Part shown: in pieces, positions 12,091-21,292 of the stretch
Layout: each line of letters starts with the position of its first letter
Numbering within the stretch: the stretch's first letter is position 1
From: CAYNSB01 sp964399625
GTDB taxonomy: Bacteria > Planctomycetota > Phycisphaerae > Phycisphaerales > UBA1924
Assembly (NCBI GenBank): GCA_964399625.1
Contig: CAYNSB010000009.1
Span: 21,618-85,617, forward strand
Length of the DNA: 64,000 bases
Direction of reading: 5' to 3'
Made by a program: the position numbers and the translations under genes
Notes under the pieces: model-generated
What the model saw: the letters and a program-made list of their open reading frames with translations, nothing else
Databases searched by the model: none
Told to the model about the DNA's origin: nothing

Positions 12091-14055
12091 GTGGATCGAG
12101 CATTTGAGGTCATCGTCATCGGCGGCGGGCACGCCGGCGTGGAGGCGGCGTGGGCCGCGGCGAACCTGCTGCGCACATCGGGATCGGTGGCGCTGGTCAC
12201 GCTCGACGCCTCGAAGATCGGAGTGATGTCGTGCAACCCGGCGATCGGGGGCCTCGCCAAGGGGCAGCTCGTGCGCGAGATCGACGCGCTGGGCGGGTTG
12301 ATGGGCCTGGCGACCGACGCGACGGGCATCCAGTTCAAGACGCTCAACACCAGCCGCGGGCCGGCGGTCCACGGGCCCCGTGCGCAATGCGACAAGCACG
12401 CGTACGCGCGCCAGGTGCGGCGCATGATCGCGGCGCGTCCGGAGATCGTGGTGATCGAGGGAAGCGTGGAGCGGCTCATCGTCGAGGCCGGACGCATCCG
12501 CGGCGTGGAGATCTCCCACGCGTCGGAGCGCGCGGCGCTGCGGGCGTCGAGCGTGGTGCTCACGACGGGCACGTTCATGCGTGGGCTCATGCACACGGGC
12601 GAGTCCCGCACGCCGGGCGGGCGCTTCGGCGAGAAGCCCGCGATGGGCATCTCGGACTCGCTCCGCGGGCTGGGGTTCGAGCTCGGGCGGCTGAAGACGG
12701 GCACTCCGCCGCGCTTGAAGCGGTCTTCGATCCGCTGGGAGGAACTGGAGGAGGCGCGGGGCGATGAGCATCCCGTGCCGTTCAGCGAGCTTTCGGCGCT
12801 CGATGGCACGGCGAGCGAGCACGACGAGCGCCGCTCTTCGTCGCTCCGTCACTCGATTGCGCCATCCATTGCTGCCTTCCCTGTCCTGCCGCAGGTTGAT
12901 TGCCGACAGACGAGCACGAGCGAGCGGGTGCACGGGGTGATCCGCGCGAACCTGCATCGAGCGCCGATGTTCACGGGGCAGATCGAATCGGTCGGGCCGC
13001 GGTACTGTCCGTCGATCGAGGACAAGGTCGTGCGCTTTGCCGATCGTGAGAGCCACACCGTGTTTCTTGAGCCCGAGAGCCTGGACGCGGAGCACGCGGA
13101 GTGGGTGTACTGCAACGGGATCTCCACGAGTTTGCCCGCGGACGTGCAGGACACGATCGTGCGGGCGCTGCCGGGGTGCGAGAGGGCGGAGATCCTGCGC
13201 TACGGATACGCGGTGGAGTACGACATGGTGCGCCCGCACCAGATCCACGTCACGGGCATGAGCAAGCTCGTCGAGGGGCTCTTTCTCGCGGGACAGATCA
13301 ACGGCACTAGCGGGTACGAGGAGGCGGCGGCACAGGGGCTCGTCGCGGGGGTCAACGCGGCGCTGCGGGCGCGGGGCGGCGAGCGCGGATCGAGCGAGTT
13401 CGTGCTGGGGCGCGACGAGGCGTACATCGGCGTGCTGATGGACGACCTGGTGACCAAGACGCCCGTCGAGCCGTACCGCATGTTCACGAGCCGGGCGGAA
13501 CACCGGATCCTGCTCCGCCCCGACAACGCGGGCGATCGTCTGACGCCTCGGGCGAGGGAGCTCGGGCTTCTGGGCCCGGACGCGGGCGGGCTTGGGCTGG
13601 GTCCGCTGCGGGACCAATGGCACCAGTCGCGCGCCCAGGCGCTGCGGGCGCTCCACGCGATCATCGAAGGGATCAGCGTGGAGGGCGTGCCCTTGTCGCA
13701 GGTTTGCCGACGGACCGAGTTCGATGAGGACGGGCTGCGCCGAGTCGTGCGTGAGCGATTCATCGAGGCGGACTTCGCTCCAGGGGTGTGGACGACCGCG
13801 TTCGCGGATCGCAAGTACGAGCCGTACGTGGAGCGTCAGCGCGCTGAGATCAAGCGCCACGCCGAGATGGAGCGTCGTCGGGTGCCCGCGGACCTTGGCG
13901 AGGCGTCGCTGGCGGCGATGCGTCCCGAGGCGCGTCAGGCCGTGCTCCGCTTTCGTCCGGGCACGTTCGGTCAGGCGGCACGCCTGGAGGGGATGACGCC
14001 GGCCGATCTGACACTACTGGCGGTGCTCGTACGCAAGCACGCGGCTGGGGCGTGA
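12091..14055 (+). CDS. mnmG: tRNA uridine-5-carboxymethylaminomethyl modification enzyme
   Basis: MnmG (GidA) acts with MnmE to modify U34 of tRNAs, using FAD. Visible are the FAD-binding VIVIGGGHAGVEAA at the N terminus, the family signature SCNPAIGGLAKGQLVREIDALGG, GPRAQCDKHAY, LHRAPMFTGQIESVGPRYCPSIEDK and RAEHRILLRPDNAG. Length is 654 residues with the GTG start at 12091; an upstream in-frame TTG at 12064 would add nine poorly placed residues. Unusual: about 28 extra Ser/Arg/His-rich residues (about 235-262, DNA 12793-12876) before the conserved LPQV...C block, in a less GC-rich stretch. No MnmE gene is in the window. Confidence 0.95.
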   Translation: MDRAFEVIVIGGGHAGVEAAWAAANLLRTSGSVALVTLDASKIGVMSCNPAIGGLAKGQLVREIDALGGLMGLATDATGIQFKTLNTSRGPAVHGPRAQCDKHAYARQVRRMIAARPEIVVIEGSVERLIVEAGRIRGVEISHASERAALRASSVVLTTGTFMRGLMHTGESRTPGGRFGEKPAMGISDSLRGLGFELGRLKTGTPPRLKRSSIRWEELEEARGDEHPVPFSELSALDGTASEHDERRSSSLRHSIAPSIAAFPVLPQVDCRQTSTSERVHGVIRANLHRAPMFTGQIESVGPRYCPSIEDKVVRFADRESHTVFLEPESLDAEHAEWVYCNGISTSLPADVQDTIVRALPGCERAEILRYGYAVEYDMVRPHQIHVTGMSKLVEGLFLAGQINGTSGYEEAAAQGLVAGVNAALRARGGERGSSEFVLGRDEAYIGVLMDDLVTKTPVEPYRMFTSRAEHRILLRPDNAGDRLTPRARELGLLGPDAGGLGLGPLRDQWHQSRAQALRALHAIIEGISVEGVPLSQVCRRTEFDEDGLRRVVRERFIEADFAPGVWTTAFADRKYEPYVERQRAEIKRHAEMERRRVPADLGEASLAAMRPEARQAVLRFRPGTFGQAARLEGMTPADLTLLAVLVRKHAAGA

Positions 14056-14108
14056 CGCGGCCCGCGGCACCGGAAGATTCGTGAGCGGGCCGGAGCGCGG
14101 GAACCTTC

Positions 14109-14114
14109 TACACT
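14109..14114 (+). promoter_or_regulatory. putative -10 of the antiporter gene
   Basis: TACACT lies 7 bp before ATG 14122, with no Shine-Dalgarno; leaderless-type arrangement. Confidence 0.35.
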
Positions 14115-14121
14115 CTGCCCG

Positions 14122-15942
14122 ATGCGCACGGATGCACTGTTGACGATGGCGGAGGGTTCGCTCGCGGGGGGGCGCCTGGCGCTGGACCTGTTGGCGATCC
14201 TCGCCGCGGCGGGGCTGGTGGCGGTTGTGGCGCGGAAGCTCAAGACCGCGACGATTCCGCTGTACCTCCTCGCGGGGGCGCTGATCGGGCCGCACGCGCT
14301 GGGGCTGGCGACGAGTGGGGAGGGCGGGGCGATCACGTCCCTGGCGACGGTGCTCCTGATGTTCACGATCGGTCTGCACCTGGACGTGAACTCCTTGCGG
14401 GGTGGGCTGGTGTCGATCGGTTTGCTCACGGTGATCTCAACGCTGGTGGTGTCGGTGCTGGGATGGGGCGTGGGCGCGGCGTTGGGGCTGCCAGCACCGG
14501 CGGCGCTGGTGGCGGCGATGGCGATCTCGATCTCATCCACGGCGGTGGTCCTGCGCGTGATGGAGGATCGACGCGAGCTGCACAGCGCGCAGGGACGTCT
14601 CACGCTCGGCACGCTCGTCCTGCAGGACATGCTCTCGCTCATGATGCTCGCGACGATCCCGCTCCTCGCGGGGTGGGCCAGAGCGCGCGGCGCGGAGGGG
14701 GCGGCGACCCCGCGTGCGCACGACGCCTGGGTGGGGATCGTGTCGCAAACGGGGATCTCGATCGGCGGGATCGCGGCGCTGATCGTCGCGGGCCGATGGG
14801 TGCTGCCGCGCGTCATGCGTGTGGCGGCACGCTCGGGCGAGGCGCTGCTGGTGGTGTCGGCGGCGGTGGCGCTGGCCGCGGCGATCGCGACGGCGGGGCT
14901 GAAGTTCAGCCCGGAGCTCGGCGCGTTCCTTGCGGGGTTCCTGCTCGCGTCCACCCCGTTCCGCTACCAGATCGCGGGGCAGCTCGTACCGTTGCGGGAC
15001 CTGTTCCTTGCCGTGTTCTTCACGGCGATCGGGCTGGGGCTGCCGCTGTCGGAGCTCGCGCGCGACTGGTGGCTGCTGCTGATCGGTCTGGTCGCGACGA
15101 TCGGGATCAAGTCGCTGGTCACCGCGAGCACGGCGTGGGCGGTGGGGGCGTCGGCGCCGGCGGCGGTGTACGCGGGCTTCGCGATGGCGCAGGGCGGCGA
15201 GTTCTCGCTGGTGATGCTGGCCGTTGCCGAGGAGAGCGGCGCGATCTCGCGCACGCACAACAACTCGGTGATCGCGGTGGTGGTGCTGTCGCTTGTCGCC
15301 ACGCCGACGCTCATCGGGTGGGGCGCGCGCCTTGCGTCGAGGGCCCATCGCGTGCGTCACGCGCCCTGGATCGCGAGCTCGGCGCTGCGCGAACCCACCC
15401 CGCCCGCGAGCGAGGACGAGCCCAAGCTTCCCGAGGTTTCGCCGGCGGTCGCGGAGGCGGCGGTCGCGGGCAGCGCGCAGGGCAAGCTCGCGCTCGTGGC
15501 CGGCTTCGGGCCCGTGGGGCGTGCGGTCGTGGACAACCTCGAGAAGCGCGGCGTGATCGTGACCGTCATCGAGCTCAACCCTCGCACCGTGGAGAAGCAG
15601 CATCGCCTCGGGCGAGCGATCGTGTACGGAGATGCCAGCAACCTCGAGGTGCTCGAGCAGGCGGGGCTGGAGCGGAGCGCGGCGGTGGTGCTGACGATGC
15701 CCGATGAGGAGGCCGTGCTGCGGGCGTGCTCGGTGATCCGACAGCAGAAGCCCGATGTGTTCATCGCGGCGCGCCTGAACGTGCTGAGCAAGGGGCTGCA
15801 GGCGATGGGCCTGGGCGCCGACCACGTCGTGATCGAGGAGATGGCCACGGCCGAAGCGATGGCGGCTCAGGTGCTCATCAAGCTCGAGCAGCGCGAGGCG
15901 GGCGAGGACACGGGCCCGAAGCTGTACGAGTTCCAGAGGTGA
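14122..15942 (+). CDS. Kef-type monovalent cation:proton antiporter (CPA2) with RCK/TrkA-N domain
   Basis: A 606-residue CPA2 transporter. Residues about 20-420 form roughly a dozen hydrophobic helices, with typical blocks LLMFTIGLHLD, SSTAVVLRVMEDR, LVLQDMLSLMML and FFTAIGLGLPL. A hydrophilic linker leads to a TrkA-N (RCK) domain from about residue 454, with the Rossmann GFGPVGRAV and the acidic strand end VTVIELNP, which would bind NAD(H). It probably exchanges K+ or Na+ for H+ at the inner membrane and is gated by nucleotide. KefB/KefC assignment by glutathione gating cannot be made from sequence. ogt follows 5 bp downstream. Confidence 0.9.
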   Translation: MRTDALLTMAEGSLAGGRLALDLLAILAAAGLVAVVARKLKTATIPLYLLAGALIGPHALGLATSGEGGAITSLATVLLMFTIGLHLDVNSLRGGLVSIGLLTVISTLVVSVLGWGVGAALGLPAPAALVAAMAISISSTAVVLRVMEDRRELHSAQGRLTLGTLVLQDMLSLMMLATIPLLAGWARARGAEGAATPRAHDAWVGIVSQTGISIGGIAALIVAGRWVLPRVMRVAARSGEALLVVSAAVALAAAIATAGLKFSPELGAFLAGFLLASTPFRYQIAGQLVPLRDLFLAVFFTAIGLGLPLSELARDWWLLLIGLVATIGIKSLVTASTAWAVGASAPAAVYAGFAMAQGGEFSLVMLAVAEESGAISRTHNNSVIAVVVLSLVATPTLIGWGARLASRAHRVRHAPWIASSALREPTPPASEDEPKLPEVSPAVAEAAVAGSAQGKLALVAGFGPVGRAVVDNLEKRGVIVTVIELNPRTVEKQHRLGRAIVYGDASNLEVLEQAGLERSAAVVLTMPDEEAVLRACSVIRQQKPDVFIAARLNVLSKGLQAMGLGADHVVIEEMATAEAMAAQVLIKLEQREAGEDTGPKLYEFQR

Positions 15943-15947
15943 CGAGC

Positions 15948-16502
15948 ATGAACCAGGCGATCCGTGAGAACCGGGCGGGCGCGCTCGACCAGCAGGAGGT
16001 CGATACGCCCATCGGTCGGGTTCGCCTGTTCGCCAATGCCCAAGGGATCACGGGGGTGCGCTTCGTTGACGGGATCGACGCGGAAGGGCCACGGGAGCTG
16101 GCGGGAACTGCTGAGGTGGCGGCGATCGATCGCGCGCAGCAGTGGCTCACTGCGCTCTCGCGGCAATTGGCGGAGTACTTCGGGGGATCGAGGCGGTCGT
16201 TCGATGTGCCGCTGGCGCCCTTCGGCACGCCCTTCCAGCGGCGCGCATGGGACGCGCTGACGCGAATTCCTTTCGGAACTACGCGTACATACGCGCAGAT
16301 CGCGTGTGAGATCGGTTCGCCCCAGGCCGTGCGTGCCGTGGGGGCCGCCAACGGCGCCAATCGCATCGCGATCGTCATCCCTTGCCATCGGGTGATCGGC
16401 GCGGACGGGACATTGACGGGGTTTGGAGGCGGGTTGTGGCGGAAGGAATGGCTCCTGGAGCACGAAGGTGGCACGCCACGGTTGCCCATGTTCACAGCGT
16501 GA
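15948..16502 (+). CDS. ogt: methylated-DNA--[protein]-cysteine S-methyltransferase
   Basis: A suicide repair enzyme that transfers O6-alkyl groups from guanine to its own cysteine. The 184-residue length is typical. Signatures are FGTTRTYAQIA (helix-turn-helix region), RAVGAANGANRIAIVIPCHRVIGADG with the acceptor Cys in PCHRV, and GFGGGLWRKEWLLEHE. The start is ATG 15948, 5 bp after the antiporter stop, so it is probably cotranscribed with it; the frame is open upstream inside the antiporter gene but that part is a shadow. Confidence 0.95.
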   Translation: MNQAIRENRAGALDQQEVDTPIGRVRLFANAQGITGVRFVDGIDAEGPRELAGTAEVAAIDRAQQWLTALSRQLAEYFGGSRRSFDVPLAPFGTPFQRRAWDALTRIPFGTTRTYAQIACEIGSPQAVRAVGAANGANRIAIVIPCHRVIGADGTLTGFGGGLWRKEWLLEHEGGTPRLPMFTA

Positions 16503-16613
16503 TCGTGCGCGACGGCGTCCTCGAGATAAAGGATCTCCCACGACGAGCATCGGCCGGCAAGGGTGATGTCCCTAAGGCGAACTGTTTCAACGTGGCCCTT
16601 CGCCATGTAACGG

Positions 16614-16642
16614 TTTACAAACTGTGGCCGAGCGACTATCTT
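16614..16642 (+). promoter_or_regulatory. sigma70-like promoter of the PEP-CTERM gene
   Basis: TTTACA (16614-16619), 17-bp spacer, TATCTT (16637-16642). The predicted transcript starts near 16649 and has a short leader ending in the Shine-Dalgarno AGGAG (16676-16680), 7 bp before ATG 16688. A short inverted repeat, TGTAA-N4-TTACA at 16606-16619, overlaps the -35. Confidence 0.6.
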
Positions 16643-16687
16643 CGGAAACTGATTCGCCGGCGTTGACGCGCCGCAAGGAGAGAAGAC

Positions 16688-17584
16688 ATGCGTATCGCAA
16701 TGTGTGTGGCGGTGGCTATGTGCGCCGGGGCTTCGGTCCAGGCGCAGTCAATGTACGGCATCATGTTCCGGACGGGGAGCCAGACCTCGGGGCTCAACCC
16801 GATCCTTTACGACGTGAATCCCGCGACCGGCGCGGCCACCAATCCGCGCAACGTGAACGTGAACGACTGCGTGGGCATCACGATCGACCCCGCGACGGGC
16901 GTGATGTACGGGCTGACCGACCAGTTCGGGCGCATCAACAACCAGTCCGGGCAGGGCGGCAAGAACCTGCTGTTCAGCATCAACCCGACGACCGGGGCCG
17001 CGACGGGCATCGGCCGTCTGGACCCCACGGGCGTGTTCCAGGAGTTTGAGGGCGACATCGCGTTCAACCCCGTGACCGGTGCGCTCTGGGGCGTGAGCAC
17101 GAGCCAGAACGGCGCGGCGATCTACACGATCAACAAGAGCACGGGCTTGGCAACGCAGGTGTCGAGCTACCTCGCGGCGAACATCGACATCAGCGGGATG
17201 ACGTTCGACGCGAACGGGAACATGTACATCCTGGACACGCGCTATCCCACCAGCCCCGGTCCGGCGATCCTGTCGCGGATCGATCCCGCGACGGGGGCGA
17301 CCCTGCAGTCGTGGACGACGAGCACGCTCCTGGGCAATTGCGCGGGGCTGACGTTTGGACCCGGCGGCGTGCTGTACGTGGCCGATGGCGACACGAGCGG
17401 CACGAACAACCTCTACTCGTTCGACTTCAACACGGGCTCGCTCGTGACGATCGGCGCGACGGGCGCGGCCGGCGGCATCTATCAAGGGCTGGCGGGGCTG
17501 GCGTACGGAACGGTGCCCGCGCCCGCGAGCGTGGCGCTGCTCGGGCTGGGCGCGCTGGTGGGCGCTCGGCGGAAGCGGTCCTGA
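16688..17584 (+). CDS. PEP-CTERM-anchored secreted protein, repeat-rich
   Basis: A 298-residue protein with an N-terminal signal peptide (hydrophobic VAVAMCAGASVQA, cleavage likely after Ala) and a C-terminal sorting tail: VPAPASVALLGLGALVGARRKRS, a PEP-CTERM-like motif, hydrophobic helix and basic end, recognised by an exosortase. The middle has repeated units with the pattern NPxTGAxxG/DPATGA, a DUF4394- or beta-propeller-like repeat style. It is monocistronic: own promoter, strong Shine-Dalgarno and an intrinsic terminator. Likely envelope-displayed; no enzymatic motif. The exosortase is not in the window. Confidence 0.8.
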   Translation: MRIAMCVAVAMCAGASVQAQSMYGIMFRTGSQTSGLNPILYDVNPATGAATNPRNVNVNDCVGITIDPATGVMYGLTDQFGRINNQSGQGGKNLLFSINPTTGAATGIGRLDPTGVFQEFEGDIAFNPVTGALWGVSTSQNGAAIYTINKSTGLATQVSSYLAANIDISGMTFDANGNMYILDTRYPTSPGPAILSRIDPATGATLQSWTTSTLLGNCAGLTFGPGGVLYVADGDTSGTNNLYSFDFNTGSLVTIGATGAAGGIYQGLAGLAYGTVPAPASVALLGLGALVGARRKRS

Positions 17585-17611
17585 TCGCGATAGGAAAGCA
17601 AGAGATTGAAG

Positions 17612-17642
17612 AAGACCCCGGGCATGCCCCGGGGTCTTTTCT
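17612..17642 (+). terminator. intrinsic terminator of the PEP-CTERM gene
   Basis: AAGACCCCGG (17612-17621) pairs perfectly with CCGGGGTCTT (17629-17638), leaving a 7-nt loop, and the stem runs into TTTTCTCTTT. It is 28 bp after the stop codon. Confidence 0.9.
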
Positions 17643-17755
17643 CTTTGCTGTCGCACTTGGGTCGCAGGAGGTTTTCTCCTCGCGCGGCGCCCTAGACGCT
17701 ACCCTGCACCCTCGATGTCCCGGAACGTCGTTGGCGCTTCGGGAAGGAGGTCTGT

Positions 17756-18991
17756 GTGCGAGGGCTCAAGCCGGGCATCGGGTTCATCTTCCTGACGTTG
17801 CTCCTGGATGTCATGGGCTTCGGGATTCTCATCCCCGTCGCGCCCAAGCTTGTGCAGCAGTTGCAGGGCGGGAGCGAGGACGCGGCGGCGCATTCCGTTG
17901 GGTTGCTCGCAGCCACGTACGCCGCGATGCAGTTCGTCTTCGCGCCCACGCTCGGAGCGCTGTCGGACCACTTCGGGCGGCGTCCCGTGCTGCTCGTTTC
18001 GATCTTCGGCTCGGGGCTCGACTACTTCGCGATGGCGTTCTCTCCGACGCTCTGGCTGCTGTTCGTGACCCGGGCGATCAACGGGATTTCCGGGGCGAGC
18101 ATGACGGCCGCGAGCGCGTACATCGCCGACGTGACGCCGCCCGAGAAGCGAGCCGCGGGATTCGGGATGATCGGGGCGGCGTTCGGGCTCGGGTTCATCA
18201 TCGGGCCCCTGGTCGGCGGCGTGCTGGGCAAGTACGACATCCGCCTGCCGTTCTATGTCGCGGGTAGCGTCACGCTCCTGAACTGGTTGTACGGGCTGCT
18301 CGTGCTGCCCGAGTCGCTGGCGCCCGCGAATCGGCGCACGCTGACGCTCGCCCGCGCCAACCCCCTGGGGGTGTTCCGCGGGCTCGTGCGCTACCCGTTC
18401 GTGCTGCTCATGGGCGCGGCGATGTTCTTCTTCAATCTCGCGCAGTTCGGGCTGCACGCGACCTGGGTGCTGTACACCGCGCACCGGTACGGATGGACCA
18501 CCTTTGACACCGGGCTGTCGCTGGCGACGGTGGGGGTCGGCGCGGCGATCGTGCAGGGCGGGCTGGCGCGGCGGATCATCCCGGCGCTGGGCGAACGACG
18601 CTCGGCGATGGTGGGGCTCTGCATCGGAACGCTCGGGTATCTCGGGTACGCGTTCGCGCCGTACGGATGGGCGATCTACGTGGTCATCGTGTTCGCGACG
18701 TTCGGCGGCATCTGCCAGCCCGCGATCCAGGCGATGATCACTCGCGGCGTGCGCGCGGACGAGCAGGGGGCCGTGCAGGGCGCGATGACCGGGCTGCAAA
18801 GCGTGTCGGCGATCGTCGGGCCGCTCATCGGCGCGAGTGTCTTCGCGTGGTCGATCGCGCCGACGAATCGATTCGACATCCCCGGCGCGGCGTACCTCTC
18901 GAGCGCGCTGCTCGCGGCGATCGGGCTTGTGATCGCGTGGTACGCGCTGGCGCATCACCGGCGCGTCGAGGACGCGGGCAAGGCGGGGTGA
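17756..18991 (+). CDS. MFS transporter, TetA-like drug exporter family
   Basis: A 411-residue major facilitator with about 12 hydrophobic segments. Motif A between helices 2 and 3 is GALSDHFGRRPVLL, and the helix-1 block LLLDVMGFGILIPVAP is typical of the TetA/TCR1 (DHA1) group. Start is GTG 17756 with the strong Shine-Dalgarno AAGGAGG at 17744-17750. TACCCT at 17700-17705 could be its -10. Substrate is unknown; family members export tetracycline or other drugs in exchange for protons. It ends 4 bp from the convergent thrC stop. Confidence 0.87.
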   Translation: MRGLKPGIGFIFLTLLLDVMGFGILIPVAPKLVQQLQGGSEDAAAHSVGLLAATYAAMQFVFAPTLGALSDHFGRRPVLLVSIFGSGLDYFAMAFSPTLWLLFVTRAINGISGASMTAASAYIADVTPPEKRAAGFGMIGAAFGLGFIIGPLVGGVLGKYDIRLPFYVAGSVTLLNWLYGLLVLPESLAPANRRTLTLARANPLGVFRGLVRYPFVLLMGAAMFFFNLAQFGLHATWVLYTAHRYGWTTFDTGLSLATVGVGAAIVQGGLARRIIPALGERRSAMVGLCIGTLGYLGYAFAPYGWAIYVVIVFATFGGICQPAIQAMITRGVRADEQGAVQGAMTGLQSVSAIVGPLIGASVFAWSIAPTNRFDIPGAAYLSSALLAAIGLVIAWYALAHHRRVEDAGKAG

Positions 18992-18995
18992 TCGT

Positions 18996-20342
18996 TCACG
19001 CTCCGTCGATCGCGCGCAAGACCTCATCGATCGTCGCGGCGCAGCGGACCGGGGCGTTGGCGTGCGTGGGCGTGATGCCCTCGAGCTGTCGCTGGTGGTA
19101 CTTGGCCGTCGCGTCCGGGTCCTTGAGCACGTGCCCCGTGAGGATGCAGACGATGCGCTGGTCGGGGCGGATCGTCCCGGCGGCGATGAGCTTCTTGAGC
19201 CCCGCGAGCGTGACGCACGAGGCGGGCTCGGCCCCGATGCCCGAGGCGTCGATCATCGCCTTGGCGTCCATCGTTTCCTGGTCCGTGACCTGCTCCACGA
19301 CGCCGCGTGTCTCGCGGATCGCGCGGAGGCTCTTCTTGAAACTCACGGGGTTGCCGATCTTGATCGCGGTGGAGATGGTCTGCGGGTTCTGGACGGGCGT
19401 GAGCGAGTCCGAGCCCGAAGCGAACGCGCGGTAGAGCGGGTTCGCGCCCGAGGCCTGGATCACGGCGAGGCGGGGCAGGCGGGCGAGCAGCCCCAGGCAA
19501 TGCAACTCGCTGAGGCCCTTGTAGATCGCGGAGTTGTTGCCGAGGTTGCCGCCGGGAACGACGATCCAGTCGGGGGGCTGCCAATCGAGGTCCTGCAGCA
19601 GCTCGAAGCCGATCGCCTTCTGTCCTTCGAGGCGGTAGGGGTTGAGCGAGTTGAGAAGGTACACGCCCGCCCGCGCGCTGACCTCCTCGACGAGCTTCAT
19701 CGCGGCGTCGAAATCGCCATCCACCTGGATCGTGCGCGCGCCGTAGGCCAGGGCCTGGCTCAGCTTTCCGAAGGCGATGTTGCCGGTGGGAATGAAGACG
19801 ATCGCGCGCATTCCGGCGAGGGCGGCGTAACTGGCCATGCTCGCGCTGGTGTTGCCCGTGGAGGCGCAGGCGACGCGGGTCATGCCCAGAGCGCGGGCCA
19901 TGCTCACGCCCGTGGTCATGCCGCGGTCCTTGAACGAGCCGGTGGGATTCTCGCCCTCGTGCTTGAAGAGGATGCGAGGGACCTGCGCGAAGCGTGCGGC
20001 GGGCGAATCGGGGCCAAGGTCGTAGAGGGTGGTGTTGCCCTCGCCGCGCGTGACGATGTGATGCGTGTCCAGGGGCAGCACGACCTCTCGAAAGCGCCAG
20101 ACTCCCGAGCGGTCGATGGGAGCCTTGGACGACAGGCGCGCCTCGAACGTGCGCACGCCGAGCGTCTTCTTCAGGCCGGAAAGGTTGTGACGAACCTCGA
20201 GCGTGCCGCCGCAGTCGCAGCGGTAGCGAACGGCGTTCGCGCCGTACTCGCGTGCGCAGTCAAGGCAGACGAGCGACCAAGGGCGTGCGGGGCCCTCGGA
20301 CGCCGCGGGCGGGCGAGCGGGTGGTGGATGGGAAGCGCTCAC
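18996..20342 (-). CDS. thrC: threonine synthase
   Basis: A PLP enzyme converting O-phosphohomoserine to threonine. The 448-residue product has an N-terminal CxxC...CxC ribbon (VCLDCAREYGANAVRYRCDCGG), the PLP-lysine block ENPTGSFKDRG, the phosphate loop CASTGNTSASMA and PGGNLGNNSAIYKG. The start is GTG 20342, overlapping the thrB stop as GTGA; the frame is open further upstream inside thrB but that is a shadow. The CxxC ribbon places it with the shorter archaeal/Bacillus-like threonine synthases rather than the E. coli type. Last gene of the thrABC operon. Confidence 0.95.
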   Translation of the reverse strand: MSASHPPPARPPAASEGPARPWSLVCLDCAREYGANAVRYRCDCGGTLEVRHNLSGLKKTLGVRTFEARLSSKAPIDRSGVWRFREVVLPLDTHHIVTRGEGNTTLYDLGPDSPAARFAQVPRILFKHEGENPTGSFKDRGMTTGVSMARALGMTRVACASTGNTSASMASYAALAGMRAIVFIPTGNIAFGKLSQALAYGARTIQVDGDFDAAMKLVEEVSARAGVYLLNSLNPYRLEGQKAIGFELLQDLDWQPPDWIVVPGGNLGNNSAIYKGLSELHCLGLLARLPRLAVIQASGANPLYRAFASGSDSLTPVQNPQTISTAIKIGNPVSFKKSLRAIRETRGVVEQVTDQETMDAKAMIDASGIGAEPASCVTLAGLKKLIAAGTIRPDQRIVCILTGHVLKDPDATAKYHQRQLEGITPTHANAPVRCAATIDEVLRAIDGA

Positions 20343-21292
20343 AGCCGGCGCGCTCCGGGGCAATCGGCGGAAGACTCGTGCGCGACGGACTCGAGCCCCG
20401 CGGCCCGGAAGGCATCCTGCATGGCATTCCTGACTTCCGCCGCATCGTGCTGTGATCGGCAGATCGAGAAGATCGATGGCCCCGATCCCGAGATGGAGCT
20501 GGCGACGGCGCCGGCGGCGAGGGCGCGGGCGATCGCATCGGCGCCGCCGGGGATCAGTTTGGCGCGGGCCTGCGTGACGAAGTCCGTGCCTGTCATCGAG
20601 CGGGCGAGCAGCCCCAGGTCGTTGGAGTGGCACGCGGAGATGAAGGCGCCGATGGCCGCGGTGCGCTTGACGAGCTCGGGGAGGGCGACCTCCTTGGGCA
20701 GGGCAGCGCGCGAGTCCTTGGTGAGCAGCTCAAACCTGGGCGAGACAACGATGAGGCGGAGGCCCTCGGGCACCGGGATTCGAACGATGTCGAGCGGGTC
20801 GAGCGAGCGGACGAGGATGAGCCCGCCCAGGATCGCGGGCGCGACGTTGTCCGCGTGACGCCCGGAGACGGCGGCCTCGGCCTCGACGCATGGGGCGATG
20901 AGCTCGGTCTTGCGCAGGGGCGAGCCCAGCAGCGCGTTCACCGCGAAGGCGGCGGCGGCGGCGCTGGCGGCGGAGGAACCGAGCCCGGAGCCGATCGGAA
21001 GGCCCTTGACGACTTCGAGATCGACGCCGACCTCGACGCCGGTGAGGTTCAGCACGGCCTGCGCCGCGACGGCGGCGGTGTTCTTCGCGGGATCGGTGGT
21101 GAGCGGGCGCTCGGACGCGTGGGCGTTGGTCGCCTTGCTCACGCGGACGCCGGGCGACTCCGTGAGCCGGGCCGTGACGGTGTCGCCGGGGCCCTGGAGG
21201 GCGAGCCCAAGGACATCGAACCCCACGCCGAGATTGGCGACGGTGGCGGGCGCATAGGCGGTGACGCGCGATTCGGTGGCGATGGGAATCAC
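20339..21292 (-). CDS. thrB: homoserine kinase
   Basis: A GHMP-family kinase making O-phosphohomoserine. The 317-residue product shows the N-terminal APATVANLGVGFDVLG, the ATP-binding GSGLGSSAASAAAAAFA loop and the late GAVASSISGSGPSIFS motif. Start is GTG 21292, overlapping the thrA stop as GTGA, while its own stop overlaps the thrC start in the same way. The substrate comes from the upstream bifunctional ThrA and the product goes to ThrC. Confidence 0.95.
   Translation of the reverse strand: MIPIATESRVTAYAPATVANLGVGFDVLGLALQGPGDTVTARLTESPGVRVSKATNAHASERPLTTDPAKNTAAVAAQAVLNLTGVEVGVDLEVVKGLPIGSGLGSSAASAAAAAFAVNALLGSPLRKTELIAPCVEAEAAVSGRHADNVAPAILGGLILVRSLDPLDIVRIPVPEGLRLIVVSPRFELLTKDSRAALPKEVALPELVKRTAAIGAFISACHSNDLGLLARSMTGTDFVTQARAKLIPGGADAIARALAAGAVASSISGSGPSIFSICRSQHDAAEVRNAMQDAFRAAGLESVAHESSADCPGARRL

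Noticed and set aside
16606..16619. TGTAA-N4-TTACA inverted repeat as an operator
   Set aside because: Arms are only 5 bp and overlap the -35 TTTACA; chance is likely, so it is only mentioned with the promoter.
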